From NCBI GenBank assembly GCA_013003075.1, contig JABDLJ010000014.1, forward strand, positions 1-64,000: 64,000 bases of DNA. The letters are read 5' to 3'. Source of the stretch: Paracoccaceae bacterium (lineage in GTDB: Bacteria; Pseudomonadota; Alphaproteobacteria; Rhodobacterales; Rhodobacteraceae). Shown one piece after another: positions 25,561 to 34,812 of this stretch; within the stretch, counting starts at the first letter, position 1; each line of letters starts with the position of its first letter. The notes beneath the pieces were generated by a model, which did no database searches, was not told the DNA's origin, and saw only the letters and a program-made list of their open reading frames with translations. The position numbers and the translations under genes were made by a program.

Positions 25561-27448
25561 CTTCGGCTCCGTCCTGGCTGGTGTCAGCGTCTTGGTCGCC
25601 CGCCTCACCGGGCTCTGGCGCGGTGGGATCATAGAGACGGAACTCGATCCGCCGGTTGTCCTCGCGCCCCTCTTCGGTGTCGTTGTCGGCAATCGGCTGG
25701 CTTTCGCCATAGCCGCGCGCGCGCAGCTCGCTGGTCAGGACCCGGCGCGACATGATGGCGTTCAAGACCGCGTTGGCGCGTTCTTGCGACAACCGCAGGT
25801 TCATCGATTCGCGACCCTGGCTGTCGGTGTGGCCACCGATTTCCATTGGTACGTTCTGGCACTCGCGCAGGATCGTCGCGACATTGTCGATCGTGTCGAG
25901 CGCCTCGACATCGATATCGCTGGAAGAGGGCGCGAAGGTGATCTTGCGATCAGCCAGAACCGCGTTGATCCTTGCGACGCATTCGTCGGGCGTGGGCAGC
26001 GCCGCGATCGGATCAAGCTCTTCCTTGTAGGTCACGTCGATCGAGAAATCCTGGCCCTCGCCCAGCCGGCCTGACAGAACCCGCGAAATCTCCGAAGCGG
26101 CATCGGGCCGGCCCGTGTCGCCGCGCACGCTCAGAAACTCCGGCTGCACAACGACCGCGCCGTTGTTGAGGTAAGACAGCGCCTCTAGCCCGGCGAGCAC
26201 CCGAAGCGACCAGCCCTTGGGCAGATCTGGGTCAAGCCGAGCCGCGGCATAGGTGCGATCCAGCCCGAAGCGGGCATGCGAATAGCTTTCCACCGCGCGG
26301 CGGCTTCGCTCGTCTGTCAGCCGGCCGCGCAACTGCACATTGCCCTCGGGGCTGCGGGTCGCCACGAATTCCGGCGGGCCTTCGACCGTGTCGCTGCCCG
26401 TGCCGTCCACCACAACAGGTTCAGGCTTTAGCGCAGTAAGGGAAAACGCCTCCGGCAAGGCGCGCTCCAACTCGCCGATTTCGCGGTCGAAGACCGGCTG
26501 CGCCGCGGTATCGAGCGCCACCAGGCTGACATCGGTATCAGAGATCGTAAGCTTGCCGCCGCCAAGCAGTCTCAGGGTTTCGATCCCGGCAATTGCCGCC
26601 TCGGCCCATTCCACCGAGGGCGTCCCGAGGCCGATCGTGCAGTCCGCCTTTCCCGCCAGCCCGGCCTGGCGCGCCGCGGCAAGGATGGCCTCGCGCGCCG
26701 CTTCGGTATCGGCCGAGCATGCGTCGAACCGGGCGCCATCGGCGTCGAACAGGAACCGCAGGGTAAACGGCGTGATCACCGGCCTTGGCGCCGAGATATC
26801 CAGCACGAGCCGCAGGCCGTCCGGCGCCGCCCGCGTGAGCGCGGTCTCTACCGTACGCTGCGCATCGACGCTGTCGGCAATTCCGGTCACGGCGACTTCG
26901 CCCGCTGCGACAGAGACCTTCGAGCGCGGCAACTCGTCGAGCGCAAGCAGCGAAAACTCCATCGCCGCGCGCCAGCCCTCGGGCACTGGAAAATCAGCGC
27001 TTTCCAATAGGTCCGTCACAGGCGCTTCGTCCGAGATTGCCTTCAGATCGTCCACGAACGCCTCACGGTCGGTGTCTTGCGGGATCAGGCCGATCAGCGA
27101 CACGCCGTCTAGATTGCGCAGGATTTCAATCGAAAAGCGCGGCGGTTCGATGGCGCCGCGCTCGGTTACGGTCATCTGGTCAATCACACGCGTGGCATCG
27201 ACCACGCTGCCCGCGACCGAGATCGCCTTGAACCGTGCCGCTTCGTCCGGCGCCTCGCCCCGCATAACAACGCGCAAGCCATCCACCGTCACCTCGGCCC
27301 AGTCCTGTTCGCCTGCCGTCAAGGCGGCGGTGATGTCGAAGCGCGCACTCTGCTCGATCCGGTTCACAGCCACGATCGCTGCGCCAAAGCTGGCCAGCGC
27401 CGCAAGAACAACGGCTATCGTGACGGGAAGGAATGATCTCGATTGCAT
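25547..27448 (-). CDS. OmpA-family peptidoglycan-binding envelope protein
   Basis: 633 residues. An N-terminal membrane anchor (FLPVTIAVVLAALASFGAAI) is followed by several repeated BON-like modules of about 70 residues (for example DWAEVTVDGLRVVMRGEAPD; later blocks start SKVSVAAGEVAVTGIADSVD and GNVQLRGRLTDERSR). The C-terminus is an OmpA domain (about 510-615, with MEIGGHTDSQGRESMNLRLS, then ERANAV and DNRRIEF) that binds diaminopimelate in peptidoglycan. It probably tethers the inner membrane to the cell wall. It overlaps the downstream small coiled-coil gene. Confidence 0.88.
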   Translation of the reverse strand: MQSRSFLPVTIAVVLAALASFGAAIVAVNRIEQSARFDITAALTAGEQDWAEVTVDGLRVVMRGEAPDEAARFKAISVAGSVVDATRVIDQMTVTERGAIEPPRFSIEILRNLDGVSLIGLIPQDTDREAFVDDLKAISDEAPVTDLLESADFPVPEGWRAAMEFSLLALDELPRSKVSVAAGEVAVTGIADSVDAQRTVETALTRAAPDGLRLVLDISAPRPVITPFTLRFLFDADGARFDACSADTEAAREAILAAARQAGLAGKADCTIGLGTPSVEWAEAAIAGIETLRLLGGGKLTISDTDVSLVALDTAAQPVFDREIGELERALPEAFSLTALKPEPVVVDGTGSDTVEGPPEFVATRSPEGNVQLRGRLTDERSRRAVESYSHARFGLDRTYAAARLDPDLPKGWSLRVLAGLEALSYLNNGAVVVQPEFLSVRGDTGRPDAASEISRVLSGRLGEGQDFSIDVTYKEELDPIAALPTPDECVARINAVLADRKITFAPSSSDIDVEALDTIDNVATILRECQNVPMEIGGHTDSQGRESMNLRLSQERANAVLNAIMSRRVLTSELRARGYGESQPIADNDTEEGREDNRRIEFRLYDPTAPEPGEAGDQDADTSQDGAEDEQN

Positions 27449-27507
27449 GATTTCCGCAACAACTCAGAGCGCACCGCTTTGTTAATCGCCTTGCCCCGCG
27501 GGCGCAA

Positions 27508-28470
27508 TCAGAGGAAGGCCGCCACGGCGAAAAACAGCGCCACGATCAGCCCGGCATCCCGGTTCGAGCGGAAAAAACGCAGGCAGTTATCGGGATCGTC
27601 GATATCGACGCGGGTCATCTGCCACATCAAGTGCCAGCCAAAGGCCCAGGCGCCGCAGAAAGCGACGACCAGCGCCAACGGGTTGCCCCGCAGGACCAGA
27701 GCGTCGACAACCGCCACCCCCAGAAAGACGATCGCGATCACCAAGAAGATGCGCAGCCAGCGATATGTGTTGTCTCCGAACAGCCGGGCGGTCGATTTCA
27801 CACCGATCAGGGCGTCGTCCTCCTTGTCCTGGTGGGCATAGATCGTGTCGTAAAACAGCGTCCAGGCGATGCCCGCCAGGTATAGCGAAACCGCCGGGGT
27901 ATCCAGCGCGCCGGTATGCGCCGTCCAGGCCAGCAGCGCGCCCCAGTTGAAGGCCAGCCCCAGAAAGACCTGCGGCCACCAGGTGAACCGCTTTGCAAAT
28001 GGGTAAATCGCGACCAGCGCAAGCGAGGCGATCCCCAGCAAGATCGCCTGCGGCGGAAAGGTCAGAAGGATACCGAACGCGATCAGCGATTGAGCGCAGA
28101 GCCAAATGAGCGCAGCCCGCACGCTGACCTGACCGGACGGGATCGGCCGAGACCGGGTGCGGGCGACGGCGGCGTCGAACTGGCGGTCGGTGATGTCGTT
28201 CCAGGTGCACCCGGCCCCGCGCATCAGAAAGGCGCCGATGGCGCAACCCGCCGCGATCCACGCGTCATAAAGACCAAAGCGCCCGGTGCTGCCGGCCGCC
28301 AGAAACAGGCCCCACCAGCAGGGCAGAAGCAAAAGCCAAGTCCCGATCGGCCGGTCCGCGCGCGACAGCCGCAGATAGGGCCGCGATTTGGGCGGCGCCC
28401 AGCGATCGACCCAGTTTCCAGCAGCGGCATCGGCCACCTGGCCATCTGGTATCTCATCGGCTTGAGGCAT
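27508..28470 (-). CDS. ubiA: 4-hydroxybenzoate polyprenyltransferase
   Basis: 320 residues, eight to nine transmembrane spans. Both prenyl-diphosphate/Mg2+ aspartate motifs are intact: NDITDRQFDAAVARTRSRP and DTIYAHQDKEDD. The N-terminal segment YLRLSRADRPIGTWLLLLPC is typical. It attaches the polyprenyl tail to 4-hydroxybenzoate in ubiquinone synthesis. The start codon abuts or nearly abuts the divergent rsmE start, so its promoter must lie inside rsmE. Confidence 0.94.
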   Translation of the reverse strand: MPQADEIPDGQVADAAAGNWVDRWAPPKSRPYLRLSRADRPIGTWLLLLPCWWGLFLAAGSTGRFGLYDAWIAAGCAIGAFLMRGAGCTWNDITDRQFDAAVARTRSRPIPSGQVSVRAALIWLCAQSLIAFGILLTFPPQAILLGIASLALVAIYPFAKRFTWWPQVFLGLAFNWGALLAWTAHTGALDTPAVSLYLAGIAWTLFYDTIYAHQDKEDDALIGVKSTARLFGDNTYRWLRIFLVIAIVFLGVAVVDALVLRGNPLALVVAFCGAWAFGWHLMWQMTRVDIDDPDNCLRFFRSNRDAGLIVALFFAVAAFL

Positions 28471-28482
28471 ATGTTTGGTCCC

Positions 28483-29211
28483 ATGTCGGCGCCTTCAGTC
28501 AGAGTGTTTGTAGAGCACCCCTTGGGAGAGGGGCAATCGGTTCCTCTGACCCGCGATCAGGCGCATTATCTTTTCGGTGTCATGCGACTGAAGGAAGGGG
28601 CCGAGATTGCTCTTTTCAACGGCCGCGATGGCGAATGGGCAGCGACGGTCGAGGCCGCCGGCAAGCGCGGCGGGGTCCTTGCATGCTCGCAAAAGACCGC
28701 GCCCATGCAAAGGCCGCCGGATCTTTGGCTGGTCTTTGCGCCGATCAAGAAGGCGCGCACCGATTTCATCGTGGAAAAAGCGACCGAATTGGGCGCTGCG
28801 CGCCTGCTTCCAGTGCAGACCGCATTCACGAACTCCGAGCGCATCCGCCGCGACCGCCTGCAGGCCCATGCCGTCGAAGCCGCCGAACAATGCGGCGCCA
28901 CCTATGTGCCGCAAGTTGCCGATCTTGAGAAACTTGGAAAGTTGCTGGACGCCTGGCCCGCCGAGCGCCAGATCCTGTTCTGCGACGAAGCCCTGTCTGG
29001 CGATGCGCTCAGCGATCTTTCGGGTGCGAAAGCTGGACCCTGGGCGATCTTCATCGGGCCCGAGGGCGGGTTTTCGCCCGCCGAACGAGACCGCATCTCG
29101 GCCCTGAAAAACACCCATGCGATCAGTCTCGGACCCCGTATACTGCGCGCAGATACCGCCGCAGTCGCCGCGCTGACGCTGTGGCAAAGCGCATTGGGGG
29201 ACTGGAAATGA
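28483..29211 (+). CDS. rsmE: 16S rRNA (uracil-1498-N3)-methyltransferase
   Basis: 242 residues: an N-terminal PUA-like domain (LTRDQAHYLFGVMRLKEG, ALFNGRDGEW) and a SPOUT methyltransferase domain with a trefoil knot (FAPIKKARTDFIVEKATELG, FIGPEGGFSPAERD, ISLGPRILRADTAAVAALTL). It methylates U1498 of 16S rRNA in the assembled 30S subunit. MSAPS at 28483 matches the usual N-terminus; an ATG at 28471 is also possible and would touch the ubiA start. The stop overlaps the following unknown gene (ATGA). Confidence 0.92.
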   Translation: MSAPSVRVFVEHPLGEGQSVPLTRDQAHYLFGVMRLKEGAEIALFNGRDGEWAATVEAAGKRGGVLACSQKTAPMQRPPDLWLVFAPIKKARTDFIVEKATELGAARLLPVQTAFTNSERIRRDRLQAHAVEAAEQCGATYVPQVADLEKLGKLLDAWPAERQILFCDEALSGDALSDLSGAKAGPWAIFIGPEGGFSPAERDRISALKNTHAISLGPRILRADTAAVAALTLWQSALGDWK

Positions 29212-30029
29212 GCGTGCCGGCGCGCCTTCATGTCATTACCGCAGCAAATGCGCCCGCGGCGATCATCCTGCGCCGCGGGCCCGCGGGTGAGGTCGCCACA
29301 ATCGGCTGGAACCGCGAAAATGACAGCTTCGAGATGGGCCAGTGGCTGAAAGGCCGGATCTACGAATACCGTTGCGATCTGTCACCGGACGGGCGGCATT
29401 TTGTTTACTTCGCGGGCAAGGGCGGAACGCATTACTGGACCGGCGTCTCGCGCAGCCCCTGGCTTTTTGCCGACTACCTGTTACCGCAGGACAGCACCTG
29501 GGGCGGCGGCGGCAAATTCACCCCGGACGGCGCGCTTTGGGGATTGGGATCGGGGCCTGAGAAGGCTCAGGACATGAACCTTCCCGAATTTACGTCGAAG
29601 GCAGACGCCATGCCTGGCTCCACCAACGGCTTTCACGGCGGCAACACCTATGCAACGGCGATGACCTTCCGCGGTTGGAGCCATGTCTCCGGCGACCGCT
29701 GCGACGCCATCCTGACCAAGAATATCGACAAGGACTGGACGCTGGAGCTTGGCTTCGCGCTTTCGGCCAAGAACCGCGCGATCATCTCAAGCAGATACGC
29801 TCTTTTGGACAGCAAGACATCTGCGCGCATCGAATGCCCCGACTGGGAGTGGGCGGACCTGTGGAAAAACGATCTGCAATATGCCGCGAAAGGCGCGCTG
29901 TGGTCCTGCCGGCTGAACAAGGACGGCTCGCAACGCGACGTGACCGTTATCCGCGATTTCAACGATATGCGCTTTGAGGCGATCAAGGCGCCGTTCGATC
30001 CCACCCCGGATTTCGAGGCCAAGACATGA
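29208..30029 (+). CDS. Hypothetical protein, rsmE-linked
   Basis: 273 residues, no signal peptide or transmembrane span, family not recognised. The sequence is rich in Trp and aromatic pairs (HFVYFAGKGGTHYWTGVSRS, WADLWKNDLQYAA), with beta-strand spacing near the start suggesting a propeller- or sheet-like fold (RIYEYRCDLSPDGRHFVYFA). It overlaps rsmE by 4 nt and the next gene by 4 nt, so it is in a coupled operon rsmE-unknown-unknown. Nothing in the sequence points to a catalytic site. Confidence 0.7.
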   Translation: MSVPARLHVITAANAPAAIILRRGPAGEVATIGWNRENDSFEMGQWLKGRIYEYRCDLSPDGRHFVYFAGKGGTHYWTGVSRSPWLFADYLLPQDSTWGGGGKFTPDGALWGLGSGPEKAQDMNLPEFTSKADAMPGSTNGFHGGNTYATAMTFRGWSHVSGDRCDAILTKNIDKDWTLELGFALSAKNRAIISSRYALLDSKTSARIECPDWEWADLWKNDLQYAAKGALWSCRLNKDGSQRDVTVIRDFNDMRFEAIKAPFDPTPDFEAKT

Positions 30030-30541
30030 GCTTCATCCGTCCCGAAGTAGAAGGCCTTCTGATGCGTTGGCGCGAGAGCCTCGTGGGACTGGCCGCCGTG
30101 GCGCTGGGGCTCTTCTGGGTCCTGACCGCGCTTGGGCCGGTTTATCTTCTGGGCTGGGTGCTGGTCATTGGCGGTGCGCTTCTGGCCTGGGCCGGCGTGC
30201 AGCGGGCGCGGTTCCGGCTGGGCGCGGGCGGTCCTGGCTTGGTGCAAGTGGTCGAGGGGCAGCTGGCCTATTTCGGGCCGCATGACGGCGGCGTTGTCAG
30301 CATCAAGGATATCAGCCGGCTTGACCTTGCCCCGGGCGAACGCGGGACCGGCCGCTGGATCATCACGCGCGGCGATGGCACATCGCTGGCGATCCCGGTC
30401 AATGCCGAAGGCGCCGAAGCCCTGTTCGACGTGTTCGCCGCCCTGCCGGGACTTGCCACCGAAGAGATGCTGGCGCAGTTGACGGACAGCCCGAACGCCC
30501 CAGTTGCTGTCTGGCAAAAGGTCCCGCCGCGCCTGCATTGA
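30026..30541 (+). CDS. Hypothetical membrane protein
   Basis: 171 residues with two adjacent transmembrane helices near the N-terminus (about 18-60, SLVGLAAVALGLFWVLTALG and YLLGWVLVIGGALLAWAGV) and a soluble beta-rich domain after them, resembling a small PH-like cytoplasmic domain (GGVVSIKDISRLDLAPGERG). No known function. It is translationally coupled to the preceding gene and lies 63 nt before gshA. Confidence 0.68.
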   Translation: MSFIRPEVEGLLMRWRESLVGLAAVALGLFWVLTALGPVYLLGWVLVIGGALLAWAGVQRARFRLGAGGPGLVQVVEGQLAYFGPHDGGVVSIKDISRLDLAPGERGTGRWIITRGDGTSLAIPVNAEGAEALFDVFAALPGLATEEMLAQLTDSPNAPVAVWQKVPPRLH

Positions 30542-30604
30542 CTTCGCAGGCGTTTGCTTTCACCACGAACCGGAACACTCGTCCCCGATCGGAGCCACAC
30601 CCCC

Positions 30605-31975
30605 ATGTCCATTCCTCAATCCGGCGGCGGTCCGATCGAGCACCACGCGCAACTGGCCGAGTACCTGTCCAGCGGCTGCAAGCCGATCGAAGACTGGCGG
30701 ATCGGCACCGAGCATGAAAAATTTGGCTATTGCCGCGAGACGTTGAGACCCCTGCCCTACGACGGCGAGCGGTCGATCAAGGCCGTTCTAGAGGCGTTTC
30801 GAGACCGTTTCGGCTGGACCCCGGTGGAAGAGGCCGGTCTGATCATCGGGGTTGAAAAGGATGGGGCCAACATCTCACTTGAGCCGGGCGGGCAACTGGA
30901 GCTTTCCGGCGCGCCGCTGGAGACGATCCACGCCACCTGCGACGAGGTGAACACGCATCTCGACCGGGTGAAGGCGATCTCGGACGAGATCGGCGTGGGG
31001 TTCATCGGGCTTGGCGCCGCCCCGCACTGGACCCATGACGAGATGCCGATGATGCCGAAAGGGCGGTACCGGCTGATGACCGATTACATGGGCCGCGTCG
31101 GCACGCATGGCACGCAGATGATGTATCGGACCTGCACGGTGCAGGTGAACCTCGATTTCGCATCCGAGGCAGACATGGTGCAAAAGCTGCGGGTGGCGCT
31201 GGCGCTGCAGCCCGTGGCGACCGCGCTCTTTGCCAACTCACCCTTTTTCGAGGGCAAACTGAATGGCCATAAAAGCTGGCGCAGCCGCATCTGGCGCGAT
31301 CTCGATCCCGACCGGACAGGCACCCTGCCCTTTGCGTTCGAAGACGGCATGGGCTTCGAGCGCTGGGTAGACTATGCCCTTGATGTACCGATGTATTTTG
31401 TCTACCGCGATGGCAAATACATCAACGCGCTCGGCCAGTCCTTTCGCGATTTCATGCGTGGCGAGTTGCCGGCGCTGCCCGGCGAGATCCCGACGCTTTC
31501 GGACTGGGCCGATCACCTGACCACGATTTTCCCCGAAGCGCGGGTGAAGAAGTTCATCGAGATGCGCGGCGCCGATGGCGGCCCGTGGCGGCGGCTATGC
31601 GCGCTGCCGGCGCTTTGGGTCGGGCTCTGCTACGATCAGGGGGCGCTGGATGCCGCGTGGGACCTGGTGAAAGGCTGGGATGCACAGACGCGGGAAGCGC
31701 TGCGGGTCCAGGCTTCGGTAGAAGGCCTTCAGGCCAGGGTCGGGGACATCTCGATGCACGATCTGGCCCGCGAAGTCGTGTCGATTGCCGAAGCCGGGCT
31801 GAAAGCGCGGGCGCGGCCGGGCGCGGGCGGTATGATACCGGACGAGACCCATTTCCTGAACGCGCTGACCGAAAGCATCGAGACTGGGACGGTTCCCGCA
31901 GATGAGCTGATCGCGCACTACAACGCAGACTGGGGTGGCGATGTCACCCGCGTCTTTGCCGAGTACAGCTACTGA
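30605..31975 (+). CDS. gshA: Glutamate–cysteine ligase (plant/alphaproteobacterial type)
   Basis: 456 residues of the GCS2 class found in alphaproteobacteria and plants. Recognisable parts are WRIGTEHEKFGYCRET near the start, KDGANISLEPGGQLELSGAP with the metal-binding glutamates, and YMGRVGTHGTQMMYRTCTVQ. It makes gamma-glutamylcysteine, the first step of glutathione synthesis, in the cytoplasm. Start at the ATG in CCCCATGTCC after a weak ribosome-binding site. Length is normal. Confidence 0.93.
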   Translation: MSIPQSGGGPIEHHAQLAEYLSSGCKPIEDWRIGTEHEKFGYCRETLRPLPYDGERSIKAVLEAFRDRFGWTPVEEAGLIIGVEKDGANISLEPGGQLELSGAPLETIHATCDEVNTHLDRVKAISDEIGVGFIGLGAAPHWTHDEMPMMPKGRYRLMTDYMGRVGTHGTQMMYRTCTVQVNLDFASEADMVQKLRVALALQPVATALFANSPFFEGKLNGHKSWRSRIWRDLDPDRTGTLPFAFEDGMGFERWVDYALDVPMYFVYRDGKYINALGQSFRDFMRGELPALPGEIPTLSDWADHLTTIFPEARVKKFIEMRGADGGPWRRLCALPALWVGLCYDQGALDAAWDLVKGWDAQTREALRVQASVEGLQARVGDISMHDLAREVVSIAEAGLKARARPGAGGMIPDETHFLNALTESIETGTVPADELIAHYNADWGGDVTRVFAEYSY

Positions 31976-32052
31976 TCTGGCGGCCGGGCATATGACGATC
32001 CGGCTATTACAAACCGGCGCGTTACATTTGTACGAGCCGGGCGTTCAACCGC

Positions 32053-32319
32053 CTAGTCCGGCAACACGGCCATGACGAAATCGATCACGGTGTTCGCCGG
32101 CATCTCGCAGGGGTTCAGTATCGATTGCCCGGTCGCCAGGCGGTAAAGGTTGAAGCTGATGTAACCGTTGCCGCCCAGTTCCTCGGCCTCGAGCTTTTGA
32201 CTGCGCCCGTTCGCGACGACCTGCTTGGTCATGCGCCAGCGCAGCCCGTGCGCGGTTGCGCCATAGGCGCCAAGCGGCAGGCTATCGAATTTTTTCAGGA
32301 ATTCCGGGCTGGGGGTCAT
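32053..32319 (-). CDS. Small conserved-looking hypothetical protein
   Basis: 88 residues, soluble, with GNGYISFNLYRLATGQSILN and KPCEM-like CEMPANTVIDFVMAVLP as its distinctive part. Its start overlaps the stop of plsY by 4 nt, so it is the last gene of the pyrB–unknown–pyrC-like–plsY unit. No family recognised and no catalytic motif seen. Confidence 0.65.
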   Translation of the reverse strand: MTPSPEFLKKFDSLPLGAYGATAHGLRWRMTKQVVANGRSQKLEAEELGGNGYISFNLYRLATGQSILNPCEMPANTVIDFVMAVLPD

Positions 32320-32945
32320 GTCTTCGGCTCATTTCCTGATTTGCCCCGCCCAATCTTCGTTTCCGTGCCGGCGATGATACGCCGGATGTTTTCTGTGTGG
32401 CGCACCCAAACAAGAGCGCCCAGCACCAAGGCCAGACCCGCCATCGCCGGATAGCCCAGCACCAGCGCCCAGATCGGTGCGGTCGCTGCCGCTGCCAGCG
32501 CCGAGAGCGACGAGATGCGGAAGATCAGTGCGGTCGCCAGCCATGTCAGGCAGGCGGCAAGCCCCAGCGGGAAGGCAAGCGCCAGAAGCGTGCCAAGAAA
32601 GGTTGCCACGCCCTTTCCGCCCCGGAAGCCAAGCCAGACCGGAAAGAGATGGCCCAGAAACGCGAAAAGCCCGGCGATCTGCGCGGCGTCCTCGCCCACC
32701 GAAAAGCGCGCCAGAAGCACCGCGATGCCGCCTTTTCCGGCATCGAGGATCAGGGTCAGGAAGGCGGCAAGCTTGTTGCCGGTGCGCAGAACGTTGGTCG
32801 CACCGATATTGCCCGACCCGATCTTCCGAAGATCCCCCAGCCCGAAAAGCCATGCGATAACAAGGCCGAAGGGCACCGATCCCAGGACATAGCCGGCAAG
32901 CGCGACGGCCGGCAACAGGGCGGGGGCAGAGACGAACTCTGGCAT
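32316..32945 (-). CDS. plsY: Acyl-phosphate:glycerol-3-phosphate acyltransferase
   Basis: 209 residues with five to six transmembrane spans and the three PlsY motifs: GSVPFGLVIAWLFGLGDLRK, GSGNIGATNVLRTGNKLAA-F, and GFRGGKGVATFLGTLL. It transfers an acyl group from acyl-phosphate to glycerol-3-phosphate, the first acylation in phospholipid synthesis at the inner membrane. Overlaps by 4 nt at its start with the dihydroorotase-like gene and by 4 nt at its end with the small unknown gene. Confidence 0.94.
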   Translation of the reverse strand: MPEFVSAPALLPAVALAGYVLGSVPFGLVIAWLFGLGDLRKIGSGNIGATNVLRTGNKLAAFLTLILDAGKGGIAVLLARFSVGEDAAQIAGLFAFLGHLFPVWLGFRGGKGVATFLGTLLALAFPLGLAACLTWLATALIFRISSLSALAAAATAPIWALVLGYPAMAGLALVLGALVWVRHTENIRRIIAGTETKIGRGKSGNEPKT

Positions 32946-34246
32946 CAGTCGCCCGTGTAGATGCAGTTGCCGGCCACCCAGGTGGCGAGGACCCGCCCCT
33001 GCAATCGCGCACCGTCGAAGGGCGTATTCTTCGACTTGGAGCGAAGCGCGAAGCGGTCGAGCACGAAAGGCGCGTCGGGATCGAACAGGATCAAATCGGC
33101 CGGCGCGCCAACAGCCAGCCGCCCGGTGCCAAGACCAAGCCGGCGCGAGGGGTTCAGCGACAGGGCGCGAAAGAGCGCCGGCAGATCGATCTGGCCTGCA
33201 TGGTAGAGCCGCAGCGCGGCAGGCAGCAGGGTTTCCAGTGCGACCGCGCCCGAGGCGGCGGCCTCGAACGGCAGGCGCTTGCTTTCCTCGTCTTGCGGCG
33301 TGTGCATCGACGAAATCACGTCGATGAGACCAGAGGCCACCGCCTCGGCGCAGGCCATGCGGTCGTCTTCAGAGCGCAGCGGCGGCTTGACCTTGAAGAA
33401 GGTGCGGTAATCGCCGACATCGAGCTCGTTCAGCGTGAGGTGGTGGATCGAGATGCCGGCGGTGACATCAATCCCCTGCGCCTTGGCCTGCGCTAGGCGG
33501 TCCAGCGCGCTTTTGGTCGTTATCTGATCGGCGTGATAGGCAACGCCGGACAGTTCGGCCAGCGCCAGGTCGCGATCAAGTCCGATCCGCTCGGCCATCG
33601 GCGAGACAGCGGGTAACCCTTTGAGAGAAGAAAACTTTCCACTGGTTGCAGCGGCGCCGTCTGACAGGCCGGGATCCTGCGGGTGGCCGATCACCAGCGC
33701 GCCGAGCGAACGCGCGTAGGTCATGCAGCGCGACAGCACCTTGGTGTTCTGCACGACGCTGTCGCAATCGGTGAAAGCGGCGGCGCCGGCGTCTTTGAGA
33801 AAGCCGATCTCGACCATCTCGCGGCCCTGCCGTCCCTTGGTCAGAGCAGCCATCGGCAAAACGCGCACCGGCGCATCTTCGTTGGCGCGGCGGGTGACGA
33901 ATTCCAGCACCTCGGGGCTGTCGATGGCCGGATCTGTGTCGGGCCGGGTGACCATCGTGGTCACGCCGCCAGCGGCCGCGGCCCGCCCGGCCGAGCGGAA
34001 ACTCTCTTTGTGGCGCTCGCCCGGCTCGGACACTTTGACGCCGATATCGACGATGCCGGGGGCCAGGTATTTGCCGGCTGCATCCTGTGTGACACGTGGC
34101 TGCCTTTTGTCGGGCATCGCACCCATATCGGGCTCTGGTGTGCCGAACACCTCGGCGATCTGTCCGTCCCGGATCAGCAGGGCACCGTGCTTTTCGGTTC
34201 CCGCTTCAGGGTCGATCAGACGCGCGTTGGTGACAAGCGTGCTCAC
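32945..34246 (-). CDS. Dihydroorotase-like protein lacking zinc ligands (PyrC')
   Basis: 433 residues, clearly a dihydroorotase-family amidohydrolase in length and most motifs (LAPGIVDIGVKVSEPGERHK, ISIHHLTLNELD, and a C-terminal PADLILFDPDAP). The metal-binding DxHxH is replaced by D67-I-G-V-K, and the late catalytic Asp of D-H-A-P reads SSMHTPQD. It is therefore probably not an active hydrolase. Non-catalytic PyrC homologues next to pyrB are known in Pseudomonas, where they are needed to assemble aspartate transcarbamoylase; the same role is likely here. An active pyrC must lie elsewhere. Confidence 0.82.
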   Translation of the reverse strand: MSTLVTNARLIDPEAGTEKHGALLIRDGQIAEVFGTPEPDMGAMPDKRQPRVTQDAAGKYLAPGIVDIGVKVSEPGERHKESFRSAGRAAAAGGVTTMVTRPDTDPAIDSPEVLEFVTRRANEDAPVRVLPMAALTKGRQGREMVEIGFLKDAGAAAFTDCDSVVQNTKVLSRCMTYARSLGALVIGHPQDPGLSDGAAATSGKFSSLKGLPAVSPMAERIGLDRDLALAELSGVAYHADQITTKSALDRLAQAKAQGIDVTAGISIHHLTLNELDVGDYRTFFKVKPPLRSEDDRMACAEAVASGLIDVISSMHTPQDEESKRLPFEAAASGAVALETLLPAALRLYHAGQIDLPALFRALSLNPSRRLGLGTGRLAVGAPADLILFDPDAPFVLDRFALRSKSKNTPFDGARLQGRVLATWVAGNCIYTGD

Positions 34247-34812
34247 TTGTTGGCTCCGAGCATCCAGATGACCACACCGGCGACGACAATCGCGACAAGC
34301 GCCAGCAAGCTGCGCTTGGTGCTGCGCTCGCGCAGTTTCGGCGGCGCGCCATTCTGGACGAAATCCGCGTGCCCCTGGGCGCGGGGCGGCGTGGGCAGCG
34401 ACAGCTCTCGTGTGGCGCTGTCATCGAGATAGCCGCCGATATAGTCCAGCGGGTAGTTCGCTTTCATCCGCGCAGCCTTGCCCTTGAAGGCGCCCGAGCG
34501 GACGATCATGACATAGCCGGTCAGGCCTTCCAGACGCGCTTTGTGGTCCTCGATCTCGTCTTCCAGAACCCCCAGCCCTTCGGTAAGATAGGCCACAAGG
34601 CCGGTGCCCTGAAGATCTGCGGCTGGAAAGACCTCGACAAAATCGTGGTCCAGTTCCGCCACGCCAAGGGTGCGGTTGATCGGCGAACGGATCGCGCCGT
34701 CGTCCAGCGGCTCCTTGGCGGTGAACGAAGTCATCTCGTTCTTGCTGAGTTGCACCTGAAAGACGCGCACCACGCCGCGTTCGTCCTCGGGTGCTACCAG
34801 TCCCTTGCTCAT
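34243..34812 (-). CDS. Hypothetical tail-anchored membrane protein between pyrB and pyrC'
   Basis: 189 residues: a mainly soluble N-terminal part and one transmembrane helix at the very C-terminus ([20 protein letters not shown]), so it is probably tail-anchored. Overlaps both neighbours by 4 nt, placing it inside the pyrimidine unit. No family recognised; the tail anchor might bring the transcarbamoylase complex to the membrane, but this is speculation. Confidence 0.68.
   Translation of the reverse strand: MSKGLVAPEDERGVVRVFQVQLSKNEMTSFTAKEPLDDGAIRSPINRTLGVAELDHDFVEVFPAADLQGTGLVAYLTEGLGVLEDEIEDHKARLEGLTGYVMIVRSGAFKGKAARMKANYPLDYIGGYLDDSATRELSLPTPPRAQGHADFVQNGAPPKLRERSTKRSLLALVAIVVAGVVIWMLGANK

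Noticed and set aside
32945-34246. Active dihydroorotase
   Set aside because: Zinc-binding histidines and the catalytic Asp are absent.
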